The translations under genes were made by a program, and so were the position numbers. DNA of 45,009 nt, taken from NCBI GenBank assembly GCA_900617975.1, contig UZAE01012353.1, positions 1-45,009 of the forward strand, in the 5' to 3' direction. The notes beneath the pieces are model-generated. The model was not told the DNA's origin. It worked only from the letters and a program-made list of their open reading frames with translations, and made no database searches. Source of the DNA: Rodentolepis nana. Taxonomy: Eukaryota > Platyhelminthes > Cestoda > Cyclophyllidea > Hymenolepididae. Below are positions 11,803-25,614 of this stretch, piece by piece. Each line of letters begins with the position of its first letter. The stretch's first letter is position 1.

Positions 11803-14800
11803 GTGGCAGGATTAGATAAACAAGCCTCTCACTGATCCACATTTCACAGAAATACATGAGTATTTCATTATTAAATTATTAATTATGAAGGTTTCTATTT
11901 TCCACGCTTCCTTCATACAAGACTGAATATTTTGATTATGGCACCCATTTCCACTTTATTTTTAGTATGAAGTCAGTCAATTAAATCGTTATTTTGAATT
12001 TTTGAATTCCAGTAATGCTATTATTGAAAAAAATACGGCAGTCATTTGATTAAATATTTAAAACTAACTGATATATGTTAATAATTCTTCAAAGTTTTAA
12101 GTTTTCCCATCCTTTGAGATCTAAACAGGTAATTTTAGGACTGGTTTAGATGTTGAGGTAAGTAGTTTTCTTCTATTTTGATAAAATTGCTTCCCCCTTT
12201 ACGAAAAGGTGGGTAATTGGTCTCTACTAAAATTATCGGAATGAATTCTCTTTTGATCTCTCTGACCAAAAAAATGTATCGAATGAAAGGAGGGTGCAAA
12301 GCTTCCAAAAGTAGTTCTTATTGGGGAGAGTAGATAAGTAAATTAGAAGGTAAGTTTGTTTAGAGCCTACTTGTATATGAAACTTTCTTCCTTTCTTGAA
12401 ATTTTGGTTTTTTTACTCAACTTACTCGGCTGAGTAGTATTGAGTGTTATTTATTTTTCCAGAGCGAATGCTTGCTTTCCTTTTATACATCTAGCATTTC
12501 ATAAACAATTACAAATTCTGTTAATTGTGTAAAAAATGCTTACATCCAATTAACTCGAGTTAAAACTCTTGAGTGAAGGCGTCAAACTCACCAAACACGT
12601 TTAGTTACTTTCATAATCGATTTTCATTTCGGACTTCAGCAGCAATCAAAGCGCCCAAAACACTAATAATTTGAAATTTAGTGATTTGGCGTTCAAAAAA
12701 TTCCCCCAATATGTTTAATCAGAACTAGTCTAAGTCTTTTTTTAGGCCCATACACATTTGTCAACTCATATATCAACGAGAATCTGCCAATACTTGGAAA
12801 CAAATGAGTCCCTTTGAGGATTGCACCGTGGATATGAATCGGATAACAGGTTGTATGAACTAGATCAATGAAGAAGAGCTCTGTAGGACCGTGAAATAGC
12901 TTTTTTCCTTATTTCGACATTCATTTACATCTTTTAGATCGTAAAAAGTTTGTTGTAAAGTTAGTATTTATGAAAATAATTACTCTTAATTAGCCTACAA
13001 TTTGGAATAAATATATGATAGCACATATTCGCGAGCGCCTAGTCGAAGAAGAGAGAGTGAATGGATTATTTCTTACTTGCGAGCCTACTGCATCGGACCA
13101 GGAGTTTTTGGCTAACATGATTCTCTCCCTCTTTAGAATAGTCGTCTGTATTTAGAAGAAAACGTTTTCCAGATGTATTTTGCAAAACGCCTCATTTAGT
13201 CTGTGTAACATGTTTTAGTAATTTACTCTAGTTGTCTATTTTATCAGTATGATATTTCATGCTACAAAGTAAAACAATCCGGGAGACATCACACAGTTCG
13301 TATCAGATCAAAGGATGCTATGTATCTACCATATTAAACACCGACGGCAACAGGTGGAAGTCGAACCACGTCACTGTGATTCAATAGGTGTTTATCATGT
13401 GGTCCGTCACAAACTATTCAATAAGTTTGGCCTGATAATTGTAGAATATTCTAATTCCCACTTTGCGTATTTGAATTTTGATAACCAATTTTCAGTAATT
13501 GAGGATTCTTCTACTAATTCTAATAACAGTAGTATTTACAACTAATGCTTGGTTTATGCTGGTCATTACTCATTTCCAACAGAATAAAAGATATTTAAAT
13601 CAACCTAATTTATTAGATTCTTTCTTTACACCTCACTAAGTTTCCCATCCAAAATTTTAATTGGTTCTTATCTCACGTACCTAAAAGACAAAAGATTCCC
13701 AGGACCAATTCCAACTTCAATTGTTCACAACAATTTAAAATGAAAGTCAAAAAAGTTTATAAAAAAGGAAATTGTGAAGCTTTTTATTTTAAAATAATCT
13801 TTAATAATAATTCTACTTCTAAAGTGGCTACTTCAGTTTGAAATATCTTTTAAAAGTCTTTTACTGGAATATAAATCATCCCAATAACGACAAACTCTAA
13901 ATGATAATCAATGACTAAGGCAGCCAGATTTCATTTCTTGGAATTTTCATATTCGTTAGTTGGCTGGCTTGTTACCTTGGCATACCTTTTCAACGCACGA
14001 TTTCAGCCTAAAGCTAAGTTCAGAGGATGCCAAAAGTGGTACGTTGGCAAGGGGTAAATGAATAAATGAATTGCTGTTATCTTCCTGGTTTATTGAATGT
14101 CTGTTAACTGTTTTAACGCATGTGCAAAACAAAAACTATTTTATACCAATATTGTGGAAAAACTCCTCTTAAATATGCATAATTAAAGAAATTTCGCATT
14201 TAATATAAAATCTGGAGCATTATTTATTTGGCATAGTGATCAATAAGAACTCCAAATATACAATATCTTAAGTCAGGGAATATTCAGAGGTAAAATAGTT
14301 TACTCTTTTTAATGAACTTATTATAGTTGGTCATCAACTCCGGGATAATGGACACTTGCTGTTATTCTTCAAAATTCTATCCTCATGCGAAAATTTCATC
14401 AAAGAACTTTCGATCTCTACCTCTATTCAAAAAATTCAATGGTGGTGACACAATGTCTCGTGAACAAGCATGTACGATTTAAGAAGGTCTTTAATTTGAT
14501 ATAATTAAAACGATCCGATCAACTTACTAAACTGCCAACTGTTGTGTGGGAAGATAATGAATAGATAGAAAGGTAAACAGTGCGAAATCAGCATTTGAGT
14601 AATATTAATTAGCCCTTATTTGCATTGAAGTCATGATAAGATTGGTTCTAATATCGTAAGGTGGCGGAAATGGCAGCTGTATCTGCCAGACATCCCACAA
14701 TCATCAATAATGATATGCAAGGAACTGAACGATGAGTCTAGACACACCCACCCTTGTTAAGTGCATTAGTCAATATCTTTTTTTCAAAAATCCTACCTTA

Positions 14801-16125
14801 ATGTAGGTAGAAAAAATCACTTTATTTTTGATTTTAAAATACTATTACTCAAAGCTAAAATTTTTCAGACCGATGAGGACAGAGAACGTGGTAGTTTATC
14901 GAATTCCACAAAAAATATAAATGGCAGATGCAGTTTGACTAACTAATACGTTATTAGGATCCGCATATCGATATAAACGAAGGTCTACTCAAAGACCATC
15001 TCGAGGAATAGCAGACCGATCGACTTTGAGCAATTTTAAGACTACGGTCATTGTATGCTTATGTTCAACTTGAAAATTTAACTCAAAGGTAGTAAAAACG
15101 CGAAAAATACCCAACCCGGCAGTAAGACAGAGTAGATTAAATGAGCTTACGGCTTGAAAGTTCAAATATGTGGGAATTTAGTCAATCGTCTATTTTTAGA
15201 ATTTATAACTGACTGAAATTTGTAAGTCAACACGCAGACTAAAGACCTATGTTTGTCTAAATCAGCTGTCCAATTGTCAGGAGTATTGTGTGCACCCACA
15301 ATTATCATATGGATAGACGAATTAGAAACCGCTTGCGGAAATCACTTAGCCAAATCAAAGTGTAAACTCAACGCCTATAAGCGATGTCTGTGGTATTCTG
15401 TCATGTAATTTAAATTAAAGTTGAATCAATGAAGTGTTTTTCTAAAGGAAAATTCCTTTTCATTTCAATGCGTCAAACCTTCGATTAGTTAAATCCTCAC
15501 TGTGCTACTATTCAGCTACCTTGTGTTTACCTTTTATCATTGACTCCTACCCTCATAAGTGTCTAGTGATGTTTTTAGTGACAAAGTTGCTAAATATACT
15601 CGCTTGTTTTCGATGGTTCAGTTTTTTAAATATATGCTTGTTTGATATATTTGAAACTCTGTTTGGCGCCCTCATTGCATTGCTATCTATTTATATTGTA
15701 ATTACGATCCCTTAATGCTTTACTTCGTGCTTAGATATCTTAAGAAATGGGCAGGTGTCATGATATTTCCTTGTCAAGGAAGCGTTTGCACGATCTAATT
15801 AGTATTCATGCTGAAAAAAGGTTTCTGAAATGGCGCAGCGATTGAATTGTGAGTGGAAGAACTATTTCCTTAATTATTCATAGAACTCCCCCCCCCCCAA
15901 TCTTCCTAGCTCTGTTAAGTATTTAATTAGCTTCAGTTAGTAATGATAAAGGGCGAATTCGCCCAGATCATGGGAATGTTAGTCTGCCGATACCCTAGCA
16001 GCAATGCGCAGCACCCACCTAATAAACATAAGGATAACATCAAGGAGAGAAACTCAGCTCCCCTGGCTTTTTTTTCTCAAGCCGAGCTTTGTCGACGCAG
16101 CTTGTCATCCACACCACACTGTATG

Positions 16126-16147
16126 TGCATCGATGGACATCGATGCA
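16126..16147. repeat. Nested 22-base palindrome
   Basis: TGCATCGATG-GA-CATCGATGCA is a perfect inverted repeat with 10-base arms and a 2-base spacer. Each arm itself contains the palindrome CATCGATG. It sits inside the G+C-richer island at 15950-16215. It could be a protein-binding site or a short hairpin; no specific factor is assigned. Confidence 0.8.
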
Positions 16148-16532
16148 GTGGCCTTTATCTCTTCAGATTATCACGTTAATCACTGCCTCTCCGACGCGCA
16201 GACTATAGGTACGTAAGTAACTGTTTATTTTACTGATTTTCCATTGAAATAAGTCCAGTTGACATTAAATAATAATATTATTAAGAAAATCATCTTATTA
16301 AAATATTAAGCCTTCATTAGGCTTAACAAATATGATGTCAAATTACTTCTAAATTTAAATTCTATCGAAAAGAGAAAAAATTTGTTCTACTAAATGGTAG
16401 GTTTATTCAAAGAACGTGCTTTCAGAATCGAATTATTTTCTTTCACGATATCTGTCGAAGGTGGCCTGTCATAACCTTTTCTCGATCAAGGGTTGTGGTA
16501 GTATTAAAAAGGAGAGATAATGCTTTAAACAT

Positions 16533-16839
16533 GGGGTGTGCAATAGACTTACCTCCACGTGGTGCACCCTGGGCAACGTATACTCCTACGACAAAAAAGT
16601 CTATTAACCGGCATTTGACTTCTGACTTCACTCCACTGTATGTCATATTCGACTACTTCCACAGTACTCACCACGCCTTTTTTCTACCTTTTTCTACCTT
16701 TGTCTTTGAAACACTTCTGTTTCCCCCCCCCTCCCCTCTTTGATATTCCTCCTCCTCTCTGTGAAGCCTGAAGTCAACTAATGGATTAATGATAACCATC
16801 AAAATGCCTCTCATTTGATATAAATAAATTAATAAATTA
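16533..16839 (+). repeat. SINE-like element copy 5 with target duplication
   Basis: Full-length copy of 307 bases with a near-consensus head (GGGGTGTGCAATAGAC, E-box intact) and a long tail TAAATAAATTAATAAATT. It is flanked by ATGCTTTAAACAT at 16520-16532 and ATGATTTAAACAT at 16840-16852, 13 bases with one mismatch. A C-run of about 10 lies at 16720-16730. The 82-codon ORF here is a translation of the repeat. Confidence 0.94.
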
Positions 16840-16852
16840 ATGATTTAAACAT

Positions 16853-19800
16853 TCTTGTCTAGTTAAATTTGAGGGTAAATAGCACATAGACATATTGGAA
16901 TATGTAACAATGCGTTTATCACAAATCGGCATAATTTGGTTTAGTTCTCCAATGAAATGGCTTAGATAAGACATAGTGATCCTTTTACCCATTAATAATC
17001 GAAGCCAAGAAGTGAAAAGTTGTCTCATAAACATTATTTTAGGTCAACGCATTGCCAGGAAAGTCGGTCTTTGAGATCAAATAAAGAATTGTCATACTTT
17101 ATTTTGGCAATTTGCCTCGAGGCCAATTGCAAATCGTGAAAGGCATTAAATGAAGTTGTATTAGAGCCTATTATAAAATGCTACCTTCGTTTTAATTTAC
17201 CGAAACATTGCATTGTATTAAAGAACTTAATTGCTTTGTTAGGTAGCTTCATAATATGATTTAAGAGGAACATTTTAAAGCACAAACAGTATTGCTTTTT
17301 ATGTTAATTTTTGATTGCTTCCCTAAACTAGTCTGAAAGGCAAGTATTTTTCTAGCATTGTTGTTTACTACCGATTGATAAATCTAACTTTTCGGGTTAA
17401 TTATTTTTTTTCCTAATTAGCATTTTATCGATTATCTCTTTCCTAAGCCAAAAAAATTGCGCACCAAAAATAATTTAATTTATGAGACACGCCAAAAAAT
17501 AATTAGTGGAAATTCTTTCCCCTTTCAGATTTCATTTTTCCGCCTCTTTCTCTATGAGAATAGACGAATCTTGCACAAAGTTCTTATAAAACATTATTTT
17601 GCAGATTCAAATACATAATTTCATTTTGAAACAGCAACATCTGCTTCAAGCAATTGTTGCCACCGTTATAAAAGGAAGAATTGTAGAAAATAAGCTAAGA
17701 TATTGAGATAATTTTATGACTTTTAGTTAGTATCACTAAGTAGAATGATTTCTGGGACTCCGGAGGTATAAAACTAGCGGTTAAAATGCACAGGTAGTTG
17801 ATCGGTCAAGTAATTCATCCGCATATCCTGACCTCACAAGGTCATGTGCAATGACCGCATGAAAGCACTCACTGATTCATACATCTCGTGGCAGTTTCGT
17901 GTGAAAACTATGGCATCGTGAGCTGGTGATTGAAGAACTTTCTGTGCTTCTTAGAATCACTTGATTACAATATTTGTAAATACCGGTTGAATTTGGAAGA
18001 GAGTTTCTTACATTACATTGGGAAGTCATTCTTCGAAAGGTATTTGGAAGCTTTAGAATGCAAAAAATCTGTTGGGTCAAAGCACAAAAAGGGATAATTC
18101 TCTTCCCGCTGGTAAAACTTAAAAAATGAAGAACTTATTTGTGGTGACAAGACATAGCAAGGTTGAAAAAATGGAAAAGACGGAATATGAATAGATGCCT
18201 TTATTTCAGATAACTCCATTAATTTGTCTATTTCAGCGTCTCTACTCACAAGTGATTGGTGCTCGAATTTCTTAGTGCAGGAGTAACTCTGGATGTCTGT
18301 GTACAATTCAACTGCATCTAAACATTTAATATTGAAATAATATTTACCCAATTGAAGGTTGAGTCCCAATGTATTTCCGTCATTTTTATAAGGTAGTCAC
18401 TAATCTCTGGGACTTAATAATCTCGACCCCACAATGCTGCCACCTCACGATTGCTACCGAGCTCACAGTGCTGACCTCAAGTTTCCACAGAAGAACCAGG
18501 GCGTGTCCTCAAATGGTCTATTTTGTTTAGCGTGCTAAGGTACTTAAATTGTCATTGAGTGAGCACTGTTGGGGTTAAGTTTCTCCCATCATTGATGTCC
18601 AGAACTACCCCCCCCTCCCCCCCCCCCTCCTCCGCATCTGCTTAATTACGCCATCTCGAGTCAAGTGCCTAGGACACTTTTGACTTAGTGATAATATTAG
18701 TCAATCTCGCTAGCGAGGTGAATCAACATAGATAGATTTCAAGACTTTCTTTGTTCGGATATTATCCATGCATCAAATCCAATACTTTGGGAATTGAGAA
18801 ATGTTCCAAACTCTGAATTAATTCGAGGGTCCGAAATGACTCCTAATATATAAAAACTATGTGTTGAATGACCATTGGCAGGGTTCGCCATGATGCTGAT
18901 TATGTTAATAAACGGTTTTTTATTTGTGTAGGTACTTCTAAAACTCTTTAATTGTGAGAATATTCCCGTCAGTAAATAATAAATAGATGAAGTTAAAATA
19001 AGTTGATTGAGTATTGTTTATTTCACTTAATTTAGGGAAAGCAATTCGAATTTCCCACTCTACTCCACATTTGACTCGTCACCTTCTAATATGAGGCTTC
19101 TACTGCATAACGGAATGGAATGATAGTAAATTCTCTCCATCTGAAATATATGAGAGATGAGTAGTTCAAGTTATGAGCTTCGAAAAATGGTTGGTTCACT
19201 GGAAATTCGGTGATACATCATAGGAAAGAATAAGTCAATATTGATGAAGAAACCTTTGCAAAATGTCTCACGTATTTGTGATGCCGCCTTAAACAATGTT
19301 GGCAACTGTAGACAAGTGCTTGAGTACATACCGAGATTTCGAATTAACCTGTGCACTCCTTACATGCACTTCTTCCTCACCACTCGTTAATTCATTTCAA
19401 GTTATTAGACTGTTTGTACTTGATTCGGCAGACCTACTTGGGAAAAGCTGACCCCACTCATGAATTGATTTATATCGACATCCAATCAACTACTCTAATA
19501 AATTAGGAATATTACTCGATGGCCTCATGGGAGAATGACGCATCAGAGAGACCTTCAAATTTACCTATTGGGTAGAGGTCTTTGCCCTTTAGTCTCAAAA
19601 CAGTAGAGTTAATATTCGAATACCGTGCTTGTCTGCGAATTCAGAGATCGATGTCAATCGATGTTCATCTAGTGGGCGGAATGGCAAAGCACACTAGTGA
19701 AATAGATATTGAAACTCGAATTAGTACTATTACCTAACCCAGCTGAGAGTTGGATAACGCTTTTCTAAATAGGCTTGGGAATAAGTGCTAATAGTATTGC

Positions 19801-20911
19801 TATCTTCTAAGTGGCCTTGGGATTCAGTTTTATTTTTCATTATCGTCAAAAGTTATAATGGTTCCTATAGCTCCATAGAATTTATTTCCACTCATTTTTG
19901 TCGGTATTGGTTATGGAAAGACATGGAATAAGTAGTATAAATAAGTTAGTAAAGAGTGATATCAGTCCCTTACTTAATAGATTCGGTGTTCTCTCTTTTA
20001 TTACCAGATTAATAATGTATTTAAGGCATTAATATTTATTGCAAAATGTCATTGATTTTCCATTTTTAGCTGACGTGAATATTTCTATGCAAATAAGCCC
20101 TTGGCTTAACCTAAGTAATCAGCTTAGAAGTTCAGTTAACTAAAGACAAGTACAAATAGCCCTTCGAAAGTCCTTTTGAATGATTTGCCTTCGCGTACAC
20201 ACATTCGCTTCTTGCTCTATATACCCGATCGATGACGACCTCGCTCATTCCAGAATGTTCTAAGGCACTCGAAATTTCATTGGTCAGTCTTAGTAGCGCT
20301 ATGCCCTACACTATTTTGAGTTAAAAATAATCTACTTATTTGGATGTTTTTTCATTGTCTTCTAAAATCATAATTTAATTAATTAAGTAACAGCCATCTT
20401 AGTAAGAAAAACTTACCGAGGAGTCTGAAAATTATTTATTATTAAAAAAACTAAAATAAGACAATTTTTGGAGAAATTACATTTATTTTCATTACAGGGT
20501 TCGCAGATTAGCACAGGTAACATCACAAAGATTTTTCATAATATATCTCCTCTTCTGTCGGTGGCCACTATTTTCGTACTGGCCTAAGTTGCTAGTTTTG
20601 AAGTTGTAATATCTATCAAACGATACGTTGTTCTTATTTGGCGTATTAATTACGGTTTATCAATAGTGTGGTGCATTAGAAAGTACACATATGTGAGGAC
20701 ATATTCCCAGTTCGATCTGTACTCCAGGGTTATTTTACAGCTTCGTTTAAAACAGCTGTGGCCTCGAGTTTAATGTGAATTTTCATAGCTACTTTTGTAC
20801 TTCTATAAATATCTATTATCATCTCCGTACCTACAATTGTGCTATGTTAATGAAATAAAATATCACGTTCACAAGAAATTAATCGTCTGGCAATTCCTCT
20901 ATGTAAAAGTA
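16853..20911. other. Gene-poor stretch with a weak minus-strand exon candidate
   Basis: No gene is called. On the minus strand at 17877-18369, a 118-codon frame contains an in-frame GT-AG segment of exactly 30 bases (18347-18318). It could join through a 67-base GT-AG segment (18016-17950) to a short terminal exon stopping at 17877. The frame has no upstream ATG, and an ORF of this length is expected about once by chance in the window. A C8-T-C11 run lies at 18608-18627. The rest is featureless AT-rich DNA. Confidence 0.4.
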
Positions 20912-20924
20912 TATTCTTATACGG

Positions 20925-21248
20925 GTGGTGTGCGATAGACTTACCTCCATGTGATACACCCTGGGCAACGTATACTCATACGGCAAAAAAGTCTATTAAC
21001 CGACAGTTGACTTCAGACTCCAAACTACCATTACCCCACTGTATTTCAAATTCGACTTCTTCAACCGTACTCACCTCACCTTTTTTCCAACTTTGTGTCT
21101 GTCTCTTTTACATCTTTGAAACACTCTTCTGCCCCCCCCCCCACCTCGACCTTTTTCACTTTGATGTTCCTTCCCATCTGTGAAGCCTGAAGTCAACTAA
21201 AGGGCTAATGATAACTATCAAAACGCCTGCCATTTAATATAAAAAAAG
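20925..21248 (+). repeat. SINE-like element copy 6 with target duplication
   Basis: Full-length copy of 324 bases with tail CATTTAATATAAAAAAAG. It is flanked by a perfect 13-base repeat, TATTCTTATACGG, at 20912-20924 and 21249-21261. An internal C11 run lies at about 21131-21141. The E-box in the head is altered to CATGTG. Confidence 0.95.
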
Positions 21249-21261
21249 TATTCTTATACGG

Positions 21262-24200
21262 AGAGATAGCCGCCGGAATAGGGTCAACTTTCCTCTTTAT
21301 CTCTTACATATTCTCATTTACAAAAACAGAGTGGATTTTCTCAAAAACCAAAAGTAAAAAATCGTCCTTCCAAAATCAATATATGAGTACAAGTATTTCG
21401 TCCCTTTTGCTACCGCTGATTATCGCTAAATTACAAGATAATCATATTGGCGGCTTTGTCGGATAAGAATGCTACGATTTAAAGTACGCAATATCAATAC
21501 TCACTGATCTCAAATTGCACTTTTAAAGAATTGCAACTTTAATATGTCTCGCGTATTTTAGTACTCCTAATTTTATATTGATTTAAATTACACCAAGGAA
21601 AATATTTATTTATGACACCTTCTTCTGCCTATTGGAAGGACCTTAATTGACTCAAATTAGATACATTTCAAGTTTGTTGTTTAAGCCTTCCATTGGCGCA
21701 CACAGAGTTGTTGGTTAACTTCATTATGGGGAATCATTTTCTACCTTTCATAACTGCCTTTGGTTTAATACAAGATTTGAAAGATTACTGGCATTGAGCA
21801 GGCAAAGTAAAACAGATTCACCTGATTCCTTAGCTCACCTAAATTAGTTGGGAGGGGGAGGGGGGGGGTGAAATCTTCTATTCCTTAAACTCATCCAATT
21901 CAAAAATATTAGCTTTCTCATGTCATTAGAAGAGATAGAGTTGTATCGTGAACTACTTGATTTTAAAGCTGCAATGGTACTCAGAGCTCCGTTTAGGACT
22001 ATAAGTGCAATTGTCTCTAAGTGAACTTGAAAATTACTTCTTCAATATAAACGAACTCCTAGAGTATTCCGATGTTGAGGTCATTACTTTAAAAAAGTAC
22101 TTATATGCCACTTTCCCCTCTCTTTTGGTAACTGTCATCTTGAAAAAGTGTGTATTTTGTTCAAATCGTGTCGCTCAAAAATAATTTAATAAGTAATATC
22201 AAAAGGGCAACTGTGATAAATGATTCCACGACTATCCCACAACCCTAAAGAGAATATTAAATTGTTTTTTTTAAGTGCGTAGATTTCTTAACTGAAGGAG
22301 TCCTACCTTCGAAAATTGTCAGAAACTCGAATAAAATGAACAAATCATTCACATATTTCATTTGTGTAGGTAGATAAAATCATTCACTAGTTCTGATCCG
22401 CAAGAATGGAGATCTGAACCACCAATAAACCTGGCAATAATTGATACTAACGGAAAATAAAGAATTATCTGCCCTTTTTTATAGGTTCTTTGGTTAGTTC
22501 AATATTTGCAAATAGCATTCCTTCCATGCAATTATTTTTTTTTATTTTCCTTCCAGCAATTAGTCTATTCATATTCTTCATGTAGGAAGAAAGCGTAAAT
22601 TAATTCACAAACAACATAAAGTAACTCATTTGTCCACCAACGCTACTAAAGCAAAAAATAGCACTTTAAAAGATGTGTATTTCGAAGGAAATAATTAGGC
22701 ATTGAAATTGGTAATAGCATGAATACAATAATGCACTAATCAGAAATCAGTGCATCAAATATTTTTTAATATGCTAATAGCACTTAGATACAGATTGTGA
22801 GTAGTACAAATGGTACGAATTCTTTCAAATTCTTCTGCTTGCAAATAAGCACCTTCCTTACGATTGACCTCCATGACGATTCACATAAGGGGATGGGATT
22901 ATGTGAAACTTAAGTTTTATACATCTATTTAATCAATTGAACTGCGTAATTCCATTAGCATCGAATTTTCAAACCATTCCATTTTCTAATCACTTGGAAT
23001 ATATTCATCATTTGTCAATATTAGGATACGCTGAGTTTCATCAAAATCCAATCTGTAATAAGTGGGTGGGTATTAACTTTTAAAATCCTTAATGAAGGAG
23101 GTTTCCCAGTCAGTATCTGAATTGCACAAAATGTGGTTTATTTAAGGGCTTGATGCATACAACTCGTACAGATTGCACGCCACAACGCTAAAATGAAAAA
23201 ATTGATTGGGTGAATAGGGGAGAATGGAATCGATTCGAAATAGCTAATCCACTGCATTCATTGATACAGAAAGTTTGAAAGTCCAGCAAAAAGGGGGCTT
23301 TTTGCTATTAGCAATGCTGCTAAATGGCATCATTTCGCGTTTTCAATTTCGAAAGAGAATTTACCACATTACGCTCGAAAAGAAGGATTATGTAAACCTT
23401 ACGAAAGTACAAGCTAAGAGGTCTACATGTATGAAAATGATATTTATGCCATCAATAAAACTTTTGAAGGCAGCTCTGACCATTGTGTACTATTTTACAA
23501 TAGTGTTTGACCAAAATGTGAGAAATTTATTGAAATTTTTCTTAATGGACTTAAGGCAAGTGGCCATCAATCTTCTCCAATGTATTTCATATTTCCTATC
23601 CTTTTTGCATTCTTCTATCTTGTCCACAAACGGGGCTATATATCAAATCTCAACTTGTTAGCTGTTGCGACTGCCTACACTCATTATTTGCAAATAGCTG
23701 GAAAGTCAGTGCTGAAACAGAAGGAACCACAATAAAAAGCATGTTCATGAAACTAAACTATGAAATAAGATGGTTAATACAGTAAGATTCTTAAATTATC
23801 CCCAGTTCCTGATTGGCATAGTGGAATCAGAATTATTATAAATTCAATTTAATCAATACAATCTGCTAGTTAATGATAGCATTTTAATTTGCGAACTAGT
23901 TCTGAAAATGGATTGCCATTAATTTTTTAGTAACCAAATTAAGAGAAATTGGAATTATTGTTATTTCTTTCTCAAAAAGTAGAACTACGGATGTAGCTCA
24001 TGCTAAAATTCGCCCCCCTTGCTCTTAGCACCATTAGACCACTCTAGGTGTTCGTTTCTATTGTAGCTTTGTGGTCAAGACAATTTGAGAACAATTGAAT
24101 TGAATTTAATGAATAAAGAGTTGAATTCCAGTTCAAATTTCTAAAATCTGGGGCTAATCTGTCCGATTTAAGTAACCCAACATCTGTAATGACGCAATAG

Positions 24201-25601
24201 AGCTTGCTGAACAGTGTTCACTCAAGGTGGTCTTCTTAAATGAAATAGTAAGCAGAATGAATAAGCACTTTAATTTGCAACAAACGTAGTTTATTGCGCT
24301 AATCTTTATTATCTGAGAGAATAAAAAGCCGAAATTTAGTAATTACAAAATAGTTGACCGATTTCGGACCTGTGATGTGTCAATTTCAAATGTAATAGGA
24401 CAAGTAATTTATTTATACAAAAAATAAAATTTAAGGAACTTACTGCATAGTAATAATTTTAAGGTAATTATTCGCTACAAATGGAGAGAATAAAGTTATT
24501 AAATTGATTCTAATGGGAGGGGGGGGGAGGACTAAGTAAAGGGATTTTAATTCTAAAATGCTGGCATTGTATTCAGCATATAACTTTACAGTCCTCAAGT
24601 CGACTATCGTAGTGCCTCATGCGCCTCTAGTTATATGATTGTCTTTATCTCCCACCAGTATCTACATCCACAATTCTAGTTCTCATTCACCAATATATCA
24701 CCTTCATTATGATGGTTTTTTCGTGTTCCCCTTTGCCCTACATCAAATTTATTTTACTTCCTCCTATTTTAAGAACATTTTCTCTTTGAAATTTTGCAAT
24801 TCCATTCCCTAGACTACTATTTTGCAGACGTAATTTGCGTGTTATTTAGATTTTGGATGATCTATCAGGGATGGGTATTAGTTACTAGTATCTCAAAGAT
24901 CGAATTCGTTTTCAGGGACTCTGAGTCAGAACATAAAGCACATTTAAGAAACGAGTGTAACATATACATAGATATTTGCCTATAAAAATTGGTTTATGCA
25001 TCTCATTATGAGCAGTTCATCATGAAATAATGACCTGAACAGATGTCGGTGTAGCATAAATACGCTACTTTCCGTTAAGATGCTCATTCAGATGGAAATA
25101 GTAGCTAATGGGAATTAACGAAAATTCATACAGACAAGTAACAGCTGCTTTAACTCCACTTTAACTTAATAAACCCATCGTATGGAAAATATTATTTAAA
25201 TATATAAGTGCTTCTCAAAATACGGCCAGTTAGAACTTTTATTGCCTTTAAAAAATTAAAAGGACTCGAACCAGATGCCACATGATAGAGATAAACCATA
25301 TCATCTTACGATTTGAGATTGATTCTTCAAAATGCTCGGAATTTTCAAGTTCCAATTTCTTTCAGCGAGGCCAACAGCTCAAATGCTGCCAAAAGCCACA
25401 CAATCATGTAGAATTTATATGGTGTGTAATGCCCCGTTGTTTATATGAGAAGGTACCCCTCCTAGGGAAAAAAGAGTAACACGTGATACGCATATTAATA
25501 AGTATGCTTCACCTTTTGCTGTTTGGGAAGTGAGAAAAATCCACGAATTCATTCATCGTCTCTATCCATCACGGATAATAAGTAAGTATTGGCGTAAAGG
25601 T
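21262..25601. other. Gene-poor stretch
   Basis: No supported gene. The longest ORF (128 codons at 23275-23661, +) is lysine- and hydrophobic-rich, begins at TTG rather than ATG, and has no recognised family, so I treat it as chance. G-rich runs lie at 21850-21868 and 24515-24530. Confidence 0.45.
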
Positions 25602-25614
25602 ATGTTCGTACTCA

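Larger units (their letters stand above)
9321..16519. other. Long gene-poor stretch
   Basis: No gene is supported in about 7.2 kb. Bases 9700-10700 are somewhat richer in G+C, and the minus strand there can be read as protein-like text, but stop density (about one per 16 codons over roughly 300 codons) equals chance. There is an (AAG)n run at 11785-11802 and a C11 run at 15888-15898. A G+C-richer island at 15950-16215 holds two overlapping frames (about 70 codons each) and ends in a donor-like GTACGTAAGT at 16209-16218. It also contains a nested palindrome, listed separately. The 76-codon ORF at 13315 and the 64-codon ORF at 15521 match no family I know. Confidence 0.4.

Noticed and set aside
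13315..13545. 76-codon ORF with an ATG
   Set aside because: There is no family resemblance, the length is within chance, and no supporting promoter or splice context is present.
14864..14892. CCGATGAGGAC as a hammerhead ribozyme core, as found in some schistosome repeats
   Set aside because: The required CUGANGA core is not met, and no matching GAAA strand with flanking helices was found.
23275..23661. 128-codon plus-strand ORF
   Set aside because: It has a TTG start, lysine- and hydrophobic-rich AT-driven composition and no family. About one ORF of this size is expected by chance in the window.
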